From NCBI GenBank assembly GCA_029215795.1, contig JARDYH010000003.1, forward strand, positions 105,990,609 through 106,054,608: a DNA stretch of 64,000 bases, given 5' to 3'. The translations under genes were made by a program, and so were the position numbers. Below the pieces are notes generated by a model that was not told the origin of the DNA, ran no database searches, and was given only the letters and a program-made list of their open reading frames with translations. Positions 1-10,218 of this stretch are shown here, piece by piece. This stretch comes from Anniella stebbinsi. Lineage: Eukaryota; Chordata; Lepidosauria; Squamata; Anniellidae. The first letter of the stretch is position 1; each line of letters starts with the position of its first letter.

Positions 1-398
1 TCCCTCACACCCACAGGCTTGCTGGTTGCCCTATCAGCCAGCCCTCGGGCCTCCGGATGCTACTTTTACATGCCAAATCGGTGCATAGTAAGACCTCCCT
101 CATCCACCACTGGCTGAGTTGGGAGTGGGAGGCACTGCATTGCAGTGGTTCCGCTCCTACTTGGTGGGTCGGCTCCAGAAGGGGGTGCTTGGGGAGCATT
201 GCTTGGCCCTGTGGATTCTGCAGTATGGGGTTCCACAGGGGGTCAGTGTTGCCCCCCCCCCCATGCTGTTCAACATCTACATGAAATCGTTGGGTGCGGT
301 CATCCAGAGTTTTGGAGTGCATTGTCATCAGTACGCTGATGACACGCAGCTCTATTTCTCCTTTTCATCTTCATCAGGTGAGGCTGTGGACGTGCTGA
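1..398 (+). pseudogene. CR1/L2-type LINE ORF2 fragment, reverse transcriptase core (5' half of a split copy)
   Basis: From about 118 the + strand encodes LINE reverse-transcriptase palm motifs: a stretch GVGGTALQWFRSYL, then GVPQG at the template-grip motif, then LFNIYMK and HQYADDTQLY, which holds the catalytic YADD box (about 330-353). The family is a CR1/L2-type non-LTR retrotransposon, whose ORF2 reverse-transcribes its own RNA at a nicked target. A frameshift near 116 joins an upstream piece (about 85-116) in another frame, and the C-tract near 250 looks expanded. The reading stops at 398, where a Penelope-like element interrupts it; the same LINE resumes at 2245. Bases 1-85 gave no recognisable match. 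The copy is dead because of frameshifts and the insertion. Confidence 0.85.
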
Positions 399-433
399 CA
401 CACAAACAACAGGGTGCTAACCTTAACCAAAAT

Positions 434-939
434 CCTCAAAACAAACCAAAAAAAGAAAGTTAAGGGGAAAATATGTAATAAATTTTAATACTTAATAAAA
501 TAATATATTTATCACCAAAGAAAACTAATAGAAATACATATGTATAGTAACAAAGTAAAAACAAGGCACTTATGATTCTGGCCAAACGCGTTTCGACAAT
601 AATGTCTTCTTCAGTGGCCCAATCACTGAAAATAAACAACAAAGATAATAAGACATTTAGTAGTGCCCCAGATGGAGGATTTTTTTTGTCTTTTCAATAT
701 ATAAGGTTTTTTAAAAAATAAACAACCCACCTAAATGGTTTGAGTAACAGGCAAAGGTTTTTTCCAGCGGGGCTGATTTATATATATCCCCAATAATGGG
801 ATTGTGTCACTCCCCACATTTGGTGTATATGATGCACCCTGGAAGAAATATATACAAAAAATAATAATTAAATGCCCAATTAAACTTTAACTCCACAGGG
901 ATGTACATCCATTTCCACCAAAAATAAGACAAAAGATAC
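434..939 (-). repeat. PLE terminal repeat (pLTR), left arm
   Basis: This arm is the reverse complement of 1744-2249 with only scattered mismatches. In the element's own (minus) orientation it lies downstream of the GIY-YIG ORF, so it is the 3' pLTR. It contains the hammerhead-like fold at 580-619. The near identity of the two arms suggests that the element is not very old. Confidence 0.85.
580..619 (-). ncRNA. Candidate minimal hammerhead ribozyme in the left PLE arm
   Basis: On the minus strand the parts of a hammerhead core occur in order. Helix I 5' strand GGCCA is 619-615. CTGAAGA (the CUGANGA box) is 614-608. A short helix II, GAC with GTC around a 6-base loop, spans 606-595. GAAA is 594-591. 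A two-pair helix III with the loop between spans 591-586. The base at the cleavage position (H17) is U at 585. The helix I 3' strand TGGCC is 584-580 and pairs fully with the 5' strand. One unpaired A lies between CTGAAGA and helix II, a departure from the strict consensus. Hammerheads with very short helix III are established in PLE pLTRs. Activity is inferred, not shown. Confidence 0.6.
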
Positions 940-1183
940 TCACAAATGAAATTCACAGGCTTTGCTGTTTGCAAATGGTATGCTACTGCCCAGATAAACC
1001 CTAAACAGCCAGGTTTTCATTATATACCCATTTGGTAGGCTCATTATATATAACAGCTGTGTTGACAGCTTTTAGAAAAAGATAGGAGTAACTCCCTCCA
1101 TCTGTAGCAGGCACACTGATAATAAACAAACACGATGAGAAATCAATCTCAGCTGAAAGCTGTCAAGTCAAACAAGTTGTAGT

Positions 1184-1723
1184 TTACAGAATACATGACC
1201 AATTGCAATCTTCATTGAGTCCATTTGGCATAACTGTTCTGAGTGTGAAAATCCAAAAGAGTTCTCGTTTTTTCAGTCTTTTTTCCAGTTGTTGTCCAGA
1301 ACCAGTCTGTCTTTCCAAAGTCCAGAACTTCAAATCCTTGTCAGAGTGTCCCATTTCAGTAAAATGTTTCACCAAAGGTGCCTGCAATCTTTTGTTCCTG
1401 ATGCAGCTTTTGTGCTCGCAGATTCTTACTCTTACTTTTCTAGTGGTCATACCAACATAGAAAAGATTGCAAGGACATTGAATAGCATACACAACCCCCC
1501 TGGACTCACAATTAAAAAAATCCTTTAAGATATACATTTTGTTGTCTTGTGGGTTTGTGAATTCCTTAACCCTCATGCAATTATCACAGACACTGCAATG
1601 ATGGCATGGGTAATTGCCCTTGGTTTTCTGGTATGTACTTAAACCCCCAATGCTTTCCCTGTTTCTGAAAGTACTGTGCACTAATAGATCTTTTAAATTT
1701 CTGGCACGTTTATAAACAAACAA
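1184..1723 (-). CDS. PLE GIY-YIG endonuclease domain (C-terminal part of a PLE polyprotein)
   Basis: A 179-residue open frame. After a basic linker (KRARNLKDLLVHS, typical of the junction between PLE reverse transcriptase and endonuclease) comes a cysteine cluster, CHHCSVCDNC, then VVYAIQCPC and FYVGMTTRKVRVRICEH. These are the GIY-like and YIG-like strands (here VVY and YVG) with the catalytic Arg and His region behind them. A later H-x3-H pair (KHFTEMGH) completes the PLE pattern. The domain nicks target DNA so that the element RNA can be copied. The initiator is uncertain, because the true protein would start in the missing reverse transcriptase upstream. No in-frame stop interrupts the domain. 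It is not expected to act alone. Confidence 0.8.
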   Translation of the reverse strand: MFVYKRARNLKDLLVHSTFRNRESIGGLSTYQKTKGNYPCHHCSVCDNCMRVKEFTNPQDNKMYILKDFFNCESRGVVYAIQCPCNLFYVGMTTRKVRVRICEHKSCIRNKRLQAPLVKHFTEMGHSDKDLKFWTLERQTGSGQQLEKRLKKRELFWIFTLRTVMPNGLNEDCNWSCIL

Positions 1724-1743
1724 TGGTTTTCTATTACACCCTG

Positions 1744-2249
1744 GTATCTTTTGTCTTATTTTTGGTGGAATTCGATGTACATCCCTGTGGAGTTAAAGTT
1801 TAATTGGGCATTTAATTATTATTTTTTGTATATATTTCTTCCAGGGTGCATCATATACACCAAATGTGGGGAGTGACACAATCCCATTATTGGGGATATA
1901 TATAAATCAGCCCCGCTGGAAAAAACCTTTGCCTGTTACTCAAACCATTTAGGTGGGTTGTTTATTTTTTAAAAAACCTTATATATTGAAAAGACAAAAA
2001 AATTCCTCCATCTGGGGCACTACTAAATGTCTTATTATCTTTGTTGTTTATTTTCAGTGATTGGGCCACTGAAGAAGACATTATTGTCGAAACGCATTTG
2101 GCCAGAATCATAAGTGCCTTGTTTTTACTTTGTTACTATACATATGTATTTCTATTAGTTTTCTTTGGTGATAAATATATTATTTTATTAAGTATTGAAA
2201 TTTATTACATATTTTCCCCTTAACTTTCTTTTTTTGGTTTGTTTTGTGG
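1744..2249 (+). repeat. PLE terminal repeat, right (inverted) arm
   Basis: Inverted copy of 434-939. Its last few bases overlap the flanking duplication, so the outer edge is good to about 5 bp. It ends at its inner side exactly where the coding region begins, which fits an inverted, truncated upstream pLTR. Confidence 0.85.
2064..2103 (+). ncRNA. Second hammerhead-like motif, right PLE arm, helix III damaged
   Basis: Same layout as at 580-619 but on the + strand: GGCCA 2064-2068, CTGAAGA 2069-2075, GAC...GTC 2077-2088, GAAA 2089-2092, TGGCC 2099-2103. The base at 2096 is A where the left copy has G in the same sense, so one of the two helix III pairs is lost. Helix I and the core boxes are kept. 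Confidence 0.5.
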
Positions 2250-3159
2250 ATGTGCTGAACCAGTGCCTGGCTGCGACAATGGACTGGATGAGGGCTAATA
2301 AACTGAAACTCAATCCAGACAAGACTGAGATGCTGTTAGTGGGTGGTTCTGCTGACCAGATGGAGGGTCTTCAACCTGTTCTGGATGGGGTTGCACTCCC
2401 CTTGAAGGAGTGGGTTTGTAAAACCATCTCTGTCACTTGAGGCTCAGGTGACCTCAGTGGCACAGAATGCCTTCTACCAACGTCAGTTGGTGGCCCAGCT
2501 ACGCCCCTCTCTGGACAGGGATAACCTGGCTTCAGTTATCCATGCTCTAGTAACCTCCAAGTTAGATTACTGCAATGCACTCTACAGTTCGGAAGCTGCA
2601 GCTTGTGCAAAATGCAGCGGCCAGATTGATAACTGGAACCAGAAGGTTCGAGCATATAAGACCTACTTTCCGAGCCCAATTCAAGGTGCTGGTTTTAACC
2701 TATAAAGCCTTACAGGGCTTGGGACCACAATACCTGATGGAACGCCTTTCCTGACATGAACCTACCCGCACACTACATTCAACATCTAAGGTCCTCCGAG
2801 TGCCTACTCTGAGGAAAGCTCAAAGGTCGGCAACAAGGGAGAGGGCCTTCTCTGTGGTGGCCCCCCAATTGTGGAACTATCTCTCCAACAAGGCCAGCCT
2901 GGCACCAACATTGTTATCTTATCGGCATCAGGTCAAGACTTTCCTCTTCTCTCAGGCATTTAGCAATATCTGATGAGCCTGGTTTTGTTTTGTTTTTAGG
3001 CTTATAGCTTTTTAAAGTTATTATAGTGGTTTTAAACGTATTTGTAAATTGTGTATATATTGTATGTTTTTGCTGTTTTGATTTTTGTATATATTTTTAA
3101 ATTGTTTTAATCTTATGTAAACCTCCCAGAGAGTTTCGGCTATGAGGCGGTATACAAAT

Positions 3160-3190
<31 letters not shown>
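2245..3190 (+). pseudogene. CR1/L2-type LINE, ORF2 C-terminus and 3' tail (second half of the split copy)
   Basis: Continues the LINE interrupted at 398. In shifting frames it encodes MDWMRANKLKLNPDKTEML, then LVAQLRPSLD, VTSKLDYCNALY, and near 2840-2960 AFSVVAPQLWNYL and FLFSQAF, all usual in the thumb and C-terminal part of this LINE group. Frameshifts lie near 2440 and 2600-2700. The 3' untranslated part (2975-3160) is AT-rich and ends with the family's conserved tail (cctcccagagag...ggcggtatacaaatg) and an (AAT)n run at 3161-3190. The same tail recurs on the minus strand at 27.6, 52.6 and 62.3 kb. Confidence 0.85.
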
Positions 3191-3192
<2 letters not shown>

Positions 3193-3282
3193 GCACATTT
3201 AAAGCAATTGTTCTAATGTAATGCACTTTTGAACATTATTTTCACAAATGTACATATTTGTGTGTGTGGTTTCCCCTAACTG

Positions 3283-3312
<30 letters not shown>
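3161..3312. repeat. (AAT)n LINE tail followed by an (AT)n microsatellite
   Basis: (AAT)n at 3161-3190 ends the LINE; a separate (AT)n run is at 3284-3312. The 280 bases after this are AT-rich with no recognisable content. Confidence 0.9.
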
Positions 3313-3318
<6 letters not shown>

Positions 3319-3597
3319 TTTGATTGGAGAACTCCATTGCAAAATTCAGAGAACTATGAATTTTGAAGGGCAACTGTATTTTTGTTTGAGTATTGGTTCA
3401 AAAGTACAAATTTAGGTAAGTTAGAATTAAAATTAAATTAAAATTTACATTTTAAATTAAAATGCGAGTTTCTCCCCATCCCTAAATGACCACCGCCACT
3501 GAGTAGCAGTGCAATATTTATGACTTTTACTATTTGTTTAAGACTATTTCTAACCCAACACATACCTCTCCTATAGTGCAATGTGGCTTACAACATC

Positions 3598-4215
3598 TAG
3601 AGCTCCATCACACCCGCGATTGAGTGCACTCTTGCTATGCCTGGTGTGCGGATTTGCAGCACGGTACTCACATGACGCTATGCCTGTCTTGCTGACACCC
3701 TGCCTCTTCCCCAGCCTTTCCTAGAACACTAAAAGTCTGGATTATTTTCCCTAAGTGCATTTAATGCGCCCTAAACCTCCATGTAGTTTTAAAGGAACTG
3801 GGGGCTTGAATGGATTGCATCAGGTCCTGGCAGGGAAAAGCGATCTCTCCCAGCAGCTGGCTCCAAGCCTCAATAGAAAACCCAAACCTTGCATCCCAGG
3901 CTCAAAAGCGTTTTTAAAATCATACAACGCCTGAATCTCTGCAAAGACATTGTACTCCCTAATGCCCCCAAAGAACCAGACTAAAGGGTTGTTCCATTTT
4001 TGCCCAGGAGAAAGGTGGTCTGGTTGAAGTACTCATCTACCAGGACCTGACTGGAGGGAGAAAGAGAAGTGCAGTGGAAGAGCAAATGAGCAAATGAGTG
4101 AAAGAGCAGCTATTCAGATGAAAGGGATCATAAGCTTGACGTGCTTTTGCCTCAGAAGTAAAAAACGTGCAGAGGCAAACTGGGGGGGGATTAGGTGTGA
4201 TGGAGGTCCTTGTTA
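3598..4215. mobile_element. Putative hAT-like non-autonomous DNA element
   Basis: The ends are inverted: CTCCATCACACC near 3602-3614 and its complement GGTGTGATGGAG near 4194-4206. The interior shows no ORF. A related end (complement CAGGGCTCCATCACACC) stands alone near 23062-23079, and a relative with TTTATCACAC ends sits at 36542-36832. No clear target duplication could be seen, so the superfamily is inferred. Confidence 0.5.
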
Positions 4216-4644
4216 ATTGTTAAAACAATCAACTAATTGTGCAATCTTATGCATGTTTAGACACACAAAAAGTCCCACAATGGGGGATGCTGGGAATTGT
4301 AGGACTTTTCTCTCTCTAAATATGTATAGGGTTGCACCCTAAATTGCTAAAATTGTTGACTCTTATTAGTCTGCACCCATGCTGGCCATGACTACCCACT
4401 CCCTTGGCCCCTCACCTGAACTGTGCAGCCCACACCCTGCTTCTGTGTCCAAAAGCTTTTTCAGGGTTCAGCAGGCAAAAGCTCTTCTCTCCAACTAGTT
4501 TTTCTCCACTGGGGGGGGGGCTGTGTCTCAGCGCAGAAGTGGGCATATCTGGCCCACAAGCCATATGTTTCCCATGTCTGTTATAAACAATTCAGTGGGC
4601 CAATAGACTAGGCACATTCCCATATGTTTGCTTAACAACTCTGT

Positions 4645-4865
4645 GGCTCAATTCGGACGACACGATAGTCAATGGTGAGTTGACTAACCCTAACCCTAAC
4701 CCTAGGGGGTACTCCCCACACAACACGGTAATAAATAATCAATTGTGGTGGAGATGAGGATCAGCGCTGAGTTGACTATGGCAGCATTCGGATGACACAA
4801 TAGTCAAAACAACTGACGATTGTTTCCCCCACACCAGTTGTTTATTGTGTTGTCCGAATTGAGCC
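4645..4865. mobile_element. Inverted-repeat miniature element with an internal telomere-like tract
   Basis: The ends GGCTCAATTCGGACGACAC (from 4645) and GTGTTGTCCGAATTGAGCC (to 4865) are inverted copies with one difference. The interior repeats tagtcaa motifs in both orientations, so the RNA or single strand would fold. A short TAACCC tract lies at 4685-4703. There is no ORF. The target duplication is unclear. Confidence 0.7.
4685..4703. repeat. Short interstitial telomere-like repeat (TAACCC x3)
   Basis: Three perfect TAACCC units inside the miniature element above. A second short tract is at 25896-25916. Both are far too short to be chromosome ends. Confidence 0.85.
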
Positions 4866-5750
4866 TGTGTGTGTATGTGTTCAAGAGGGAGACGGAAACC
4901 TGTCTGCCCAATGTTAATTACATCTCTATAGCTATTGAGGCTGTGCTTTTTCAAGTAACAACAACACACACTCTTAAAATATGCTACCATTTGCAATTGA
5001 ATCATTTAAGAGCGGGCGATCCTCACTGAGGCTTTTGTGCATACACAGATATGTACAAATCTGAATTTATGCCATTGCAATGGAGGAGACTGATGGCATT
5101 TTTAAATAAAATATATTCTGTAACATCTGGAGCACAGCCCGAAGGTTCCTTATGCAGGGAGAACAGCTCTGGGGAAGGCTGCAATCTTAAAACATTCCCA
5201 AAGGCACCTAGCATATTGACACGATGGCTCTTGGCATATTTATTACTTCTATTCCAGTTTAAGCCTTGCCTCATTGAACACTGGCAATGGTAGTTTAGAA
5301 TAGGCACTGAAACAGTATTGCCTGAGAATCCCAACTCCCTTCACAGAACTGCAGCTCCTAGGGTTCCCTGGGGAATTACTGCTAAATTCACTTAAATCTA
5401 TGATGTGGGTGTGTTAGTGCATGTAGTTTTTAAGAAGCTTCACTGATTTCTTTAAAACACTCCTGGTCATTTAAAGGCAAGGTGAAATAGAAATCATCCA
5501 TACCCTAAACTTAAATCTGTGAAAGGGGAAAAGAAATATGCAATTGGGGCGTTTCAAAGTGAATAGTTGAAAGGGAAGGAATGAGGAAATGTCACTGCGG
5601 TTACCAGTTTCCCCTGCCTTTGCTATCCAATACATAATTATTACAGAACAACATTTCAGCCGTTGGGACGGTTTTAAAAAAATGTTTCTTACTCTCCACG
5701 TGTTTCTGAGTCCAGTGTGAACAGTTTCAAATAGCTCCATTCCAATAGAA
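4866..5750. other. Unassigned stretch
   Basis: No gene seen. All ORFs are short and carry no motif. Near 5328-5376 there is an aactcccttcacagaactgcag...ctggggaat string of the type found in decayed hAT-like elements. Confidence 0.4.
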
Positions 5751-5932
5751 TCTCTACCTATAAAGTGGAAAGTCTGTGTGCGTCACGTATGTCCGGAAAT
5801 TTTTACCCACTTCCACATATGGTTCTGCCTTCATACTATTCACCCAGACAGGTCTCTGTGTACAGGGATCAGAAAAAATCTAAAAACATGAATTTTGGGG
5901 GTTTTAAAGTATTTTTAAAGAATTTAATAAAA

Positions 5933-7092
5933 ACCTAGGTTTATGCCTACAACTCCCAGCATGCCTTGGGTGGAACTCCCAGCATGCCTTGGGTGGGAGG
6001 CCAGGCTTACTGGCCTTTGGCAGCTATTGTGATTCCTAACGTCAGTTTTAAGCAGTCAACCTAATTCCACAGAAAAGGAAACAACCCACATAAATGGGCT
6101 GCATCCATTTGCGGTGCCTCCTCCCACCTGCCATGTCTGGTTTTATAATTATAATTAGATACAACAGAGTGTCTCTGAGAGGCCGAACTCTGGACATGCT
6201 CAAAGGCACCCCGTCTTGATATCGCTGTTTCCTCAGAAACTGGGGGAAGCACACACATATCTTTCACCCTTAAGAGGGAGGGAGGAAAGGGAAGCACTCT
6301 GCGCATGCCCAGAAATCAGCTCAATGAAGGGGGGCAAGTAGGTGCACTGGCCCTGACCCTTCAGTACAGGCTCCTAATGGAGCACTTGGTGGGCGTGAAG
6401 TGCAGGCCGGGGCAGTCCTGGCAGGACTTGGCTGCAGCTGGGCTTGTCCACTGACAGCCGCTTACTTCCCCACCTCTGGAATTCTCCTCCTCAATCCTCT
6501 ATCAAGGAGCAGCATCGGTATGCTGGGAGGTGTAGTACTGGCATGTAGAGTGGCTGATTTTAAATAAAGCATGGGTTAGCAAACCAGATCATTATGTGCA
6601 AACCAGTTCACTATCTCTCAGTCCTAACTCAGCTCCCACTTCCCTGAATGCTCGTTAATTGTCTTTGTTCTCCTTCTACCTGACTTTCTCCAACTGCCAC
6701 TATAACACATCATTCAGGGACCTAGGCTTATGCCTACAACTCCCAGCATGCCTTGGGCAGGAGGGAAGAATTATCAAGTTTTGGCAGCCATTATCTGGTA
6801 GTGGCTCACCCTCCTGGGCCTGAAGGGAGAGTTCCTGGGGTCAACTGCCTCAGTTGCTAGGCACCATTGGGAGCAGGAGGGTAGGAGACTGCAGCTCTGG
6901 GCCCATTGCCAATGGCAACCAAGCTGACCTTCAGTCAGCCAACCAGCTCCCTCAAGGCCTACCTATGGGCACCGATTGCACAGTGTAGTTTGGACTGGCT
7001 CAGCCAGACTTCACTTCCCATGAGCTTCAGCAACAGGACTCCCATTGGGCAAGTCGGGCATCACAGCAAAAGGCATGCTGGGAGTTGTAGTA
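5933..7092. repeat. Recurrent ACAACTCCCAGCATGCC motifs within the Helitron-like element
   Basis: + strand copies occur at about 5949-5966 (with a partial duplicate at 5972-5986) and 6736-6753. An inverted copy is at about 7072-7089 and a weaker one near 6520-6536. The flanks of the first two also match (gcctacaactccc... and ttggcagc), so 5933-6030 and 6719-6800 are copies of one another. The motif equals the known ZNF143/THAP11 promoter motif ACTACAACTCCCAGCATGC. Confidence 0.6.
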
Positions 7093-7161
7093 TTTGTTTT
7101 CTGAGGGGACAAGGGACAGCTTCAAGGCAGCTCTGGCCATGCATTGAAGGTGAGAGATGGG

Positions 7162-7182
7162 GTGTGTGTGTGTGTGTGTGTG
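7162..7182. repeat. (GT)n microsatellite
   Basis: About 10 GT units. Similar runs are at 9301-9322, 30557-30581 and 36838-36864. Confidence 0.95.
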
Positions 7183-7556
7183 AAAAGTAACTAATTTAAT
7201 TTGTTTTAAGGTTACCTCACAGGCCTAGGTTTGCATCTTTTTTAGCTGGTAGAAAGGGTGTTGTATGTCCTGATTGTTTTTGAAGTTTAGACGGCTGCTC
7301 CGGCCAAAGCACAATGGGAGGTGTAGGCATTTGAGGTGAAACAAAAAATGTGGTTTAACACAAAGCTCTAATTTAAAATACAGTTCTTATTAACACAAGT
7401 TTCCATTTATTTTAACAAAACAATTTATGAACTCAACCAAACGAAAAACAACCTACCAACCTAAGGAGGAATAAGGTGCAGAGAAATTTATTATTTATCA
7501 AATAAATGTTATAAACATTATTCACGGACCCGAGCAATGTCAGGCATATCAGCTAG

Positions 7557-8685
7557 TTACTTAATAAGAGAGACTTCCCTATTTGGAAACCATATTTTCT
7601 CTCCCAGCTACAAGCGTACAGATGGGCTAACAATTAAAAACACCAATAGGGCCGTAGTTGCAGTGGGGATCACCCTGCCCTCACGCACAGGGTTCCCTTC
7701 CCTCACATCCTTCTTGTCACGGGGCTCAGTTTCATTTCATTGGCTCTCTCTCGGTCTCTCCCTCCACCTCACACCTCTTCAAATAAGATTTTTAACTGTC
7801 AGGATTCTAACTCATCTCAGTCCGCCAAGAACAGCTGGGCAGAGGGGCCTGCATTAAAGATCCCCCCCCCCCCCCGGTGTTGGCTCAGTCCCTCAACCAA
7901 CCCTGTCTCCCGTGCAGGCACACATACCTCCTCCACTTTGCTTTAAACAGGTATGCTTGGAACTTGAACATGCACATTTCAATTTGGTGAAGTTGAAGCC
8001 AAATTTGTGTCAATGATTTATCATAGCTGTGAACGTTTGACCTTTTGCATACTGGTTTCCTCCTGGCAGATATTGTTCTATACGTCTACAGAGTGAGTAG
8101 TTTTGTGTAAGTCCTGAACCAAGCCTTTGCGACCTTAGTAATCATCTTAACATCGTATCCACACAGTCAGCAATTTTGTATCATACATAGAGTAGAGATG
8201 TATGAGAAATTTGCTCCATCAAGGATTATTATTTATTATTTTTACAGATCAACCCAATATGCGTATATTTAAAACTGTGTACAATGAATCCACACATGAA
8301 AAATGCTGAAACAGGATGGAACAAGCTTACTTTAAAAAAAAAAAATCAATCCCAGTAAGAATAAGATTGACAGGTTTTTCCATCCCTAACTTATAATAAA
8401 TCCATTGAAATCAATGGAGCTTAAGTTAGTCATGCTTAACTTAAATCCCATTAATTTCAATGGCTCTACACTAAGTATGACTAAGGATACCTCTTCACAG
8501 CTTATTTGGGTCGCCTTTACTTCATTCTGACATCATTTTGTATACATGAGCGGGGTGCAGATCAGACGTGTATGCGACTTATAGCCTCTGTTAACGCACG
8601 TTTCCAAGGTGTCGATTAAACACGACTTTTAATGTTTCTCCAATGTTCAATTGCATTATGGTTGTGTAACCCTCCACTGACCATT
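7557..8685. other. Unassigned stretch
   Basis: No ORF with a recognisable motif. The C-tract at 7861-7875 and the AT-rich 8170-8400 are the only notable composition shifts. Confidence 0.4.
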
Positions 8686-8689
8686 CAGA

Positions 8690-8882
8690 GTAATGCTAAT
8701 CGTGGGTGCAGTTTGGTGGGCAGGTCTAGTGATGTCATGAGTGAATGCCTGCCCCCAAGTTGACCACCACTTTTCCCACTTTCCTCAGGGGTGGTACTTT
8801 CAGGATACAGGGGAGGTACTTTCATCAAATTACCCACGTTCAACCCTATAGCTGTGATCCTGCTCTGCTGCAAAACTCCTCC
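8690..8882 (+). mobile_element. Diverged copy of dispersed DNA-element family F
   Basis: Matches 10240-10410 over about 100 bp in the same order: caggggnggtac, then ggaggtactttc, then the string CCACGTTCAACC, then gcagtg/ctgcaa followed by aaactcc. No ORF. Upstream bases (8500-8690) may belong to the same copy but could not be matched. Confidence 0.5.
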
Positions 8883-10200
8883 CTCCTACTTCCTTCTTCT
8901 CTGTTCAGTAATGGCTGATCGCAATTTTCTGGAACTAAAAGTAAAGTTTCTTTTCAATACCCACTGGGATCTTTCTTTCATTGAGACGAGTGGATACTCA
9001 CATGGAGCTGGTTCTACAGGAATCAAGGGGGTTGGAATAATGTGCGTGCTTCATTTTTAGAATAATGTGCGGTCCGCTAAGGCTACCTTTCCCTCCTCCG
9101 CTCCCTTGCTGGAATAACAGCTTGAAAAAAGGAAGGGAAAGTTCTTTACATGCAAGGCTGTTCCTGCCATTGAGTGCTGTTACTCAGGAGTAAGGAGCAT
9201 TGAGCAGGTGGGGGGACTTGCTCCCTGGGAAGTTTAGCGCCCAAGCGTGCATAGGGCTTCGTATCTTCTTTCCCTTCTTTCATTGATTTTACTGGAAGTT
9301 TTGTGTGTGTGTGTGTGTGTGTATCGCAACAAAAAGAACACTTATTTTATTATCATAAAGCAATGCAATATCTGTATTCTACTAATGGTTACATGTGGCC
9401 AAAATCCCATTGAAAAGTGTGGTCGGAGCAGTCTGAAAGGCACAGAGCAAGTGGGGAAACAAAGGGGATTGGGCGGAACACGCTGAACAAAAGGGAACCT
9501 GCAACAATCGTATGGAAATTAATGTCAGTCCACAGATGCAACATCGAAGCCGACTCTCCCAAGTTGGGCTGTCCCCTGCTGTGCCGGTCATTCAAATGGC
9601 ACTGGCAGTTGCTGGAGTGGTACCGGAGAGCAGGCACGCCACACTATACGCTCTAGTCTCCTCATTCTGTGCAGAAGGCCACGCAATCAGTAGAATAGCA
9701 AGCGGACTGGGGGGGGGGGAGAGAACATCAGTGCCATCCAGGATTTTTTTTTTGTGGCCAGCGTTCATCCCTCCCCCACACCCTCATTCCCAGTCACCCA
9801 CCCCTGCAATGCAGAGATCAGGTTATGGCATGGCGAGGTTGCACTCAAACCTGCTCAGCGTAGGGCATCCCAGAACCATTGTGTGCTGGCATCTTGGTGT
9901 CCATAGACAGACAGAATAATAGCCAGTTTGTATGGAACTGGGGAAATCAGTGCAAAATGCAACATTGTAACGGAAAGGATACACAAAAATTTGTCCTTGA
10001 AGCAGCACATTTCCAAGAGGGCAGATAAGGGGAAGCTGCTACAAGCATGGAAGGGGGTTAGTCCAGTATCCAGCATCTGATTCTTGGCAGGAGCAATTTG
10101 GGGGGGGGGGGGGCGGACGCTACGCGGGTGAAAAAGGTTACTTTTACGGTTTTACAATAGGCCATCCAATGCTGTCCTGCTAATAACTATAATTGTAGGC
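8883..10200. other. Unassigned stretch
   Basis: Contains a (GT)n run (9301-9322), a G-tract (9709-9719), a T-tract (9743-9751) and a G-tract (10099-10113). No gene or element recognised. Confidence 0.4.
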
Positions 10201-10218
10201 ACATCCAATGTTTAGAAA

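Larger units (their letters stand above)
399..2244 (-). mobile_element. Penelope-like element (PLE), 5'-truncated, with long inverted arms
   Basis: The element separates two halves of one LINE. The flanks repeat a 14-base string (385-398 and 2245-2258, 13 of 14 identical), which reads as a target-site duplication. Inside are two inverted arms (434-939 and 1744-2249) of about 506 bp with few differences, around an 804-bp centre that carries a GIY-YIG endonuclease ORF on the minus strand. PLEs are known to carry terminal repeats (pLTRs), often with an inverted truncated upstream copy, and a reverse transcriptase followed by GIY-YIG. The reverse transcriptase is missing: the ORF begins right at the inner edge of the right arm, as expected for a 5'-truncated insertion. 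Confidence 0.82.
5751..7556 (+). mobile_element. Putative non-autonomous Helitron
   Basis: The left end reads A|TCTCTACCTATAAAG followed by a gtctgtgtgcgt stretch, as Helitron 5' ends do. The right end reads atcagCTAG|T at 7556, preceded by a decayed hairpin-like stretch at about 7528-7545 (cccgag/gtcagg around aat). Helitrons begin with TC, end in CTRR and insert between A and T without duplicating the target; all three are met here. No Rep/helicase ORF is present. The interior carries two related blocks (5933-6030 and 6719-6800) and several copies of an ACAACTCCCAGCATGCC motif. Termini are matched by eye, so the call stays tentative. Confidence 0.55.
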
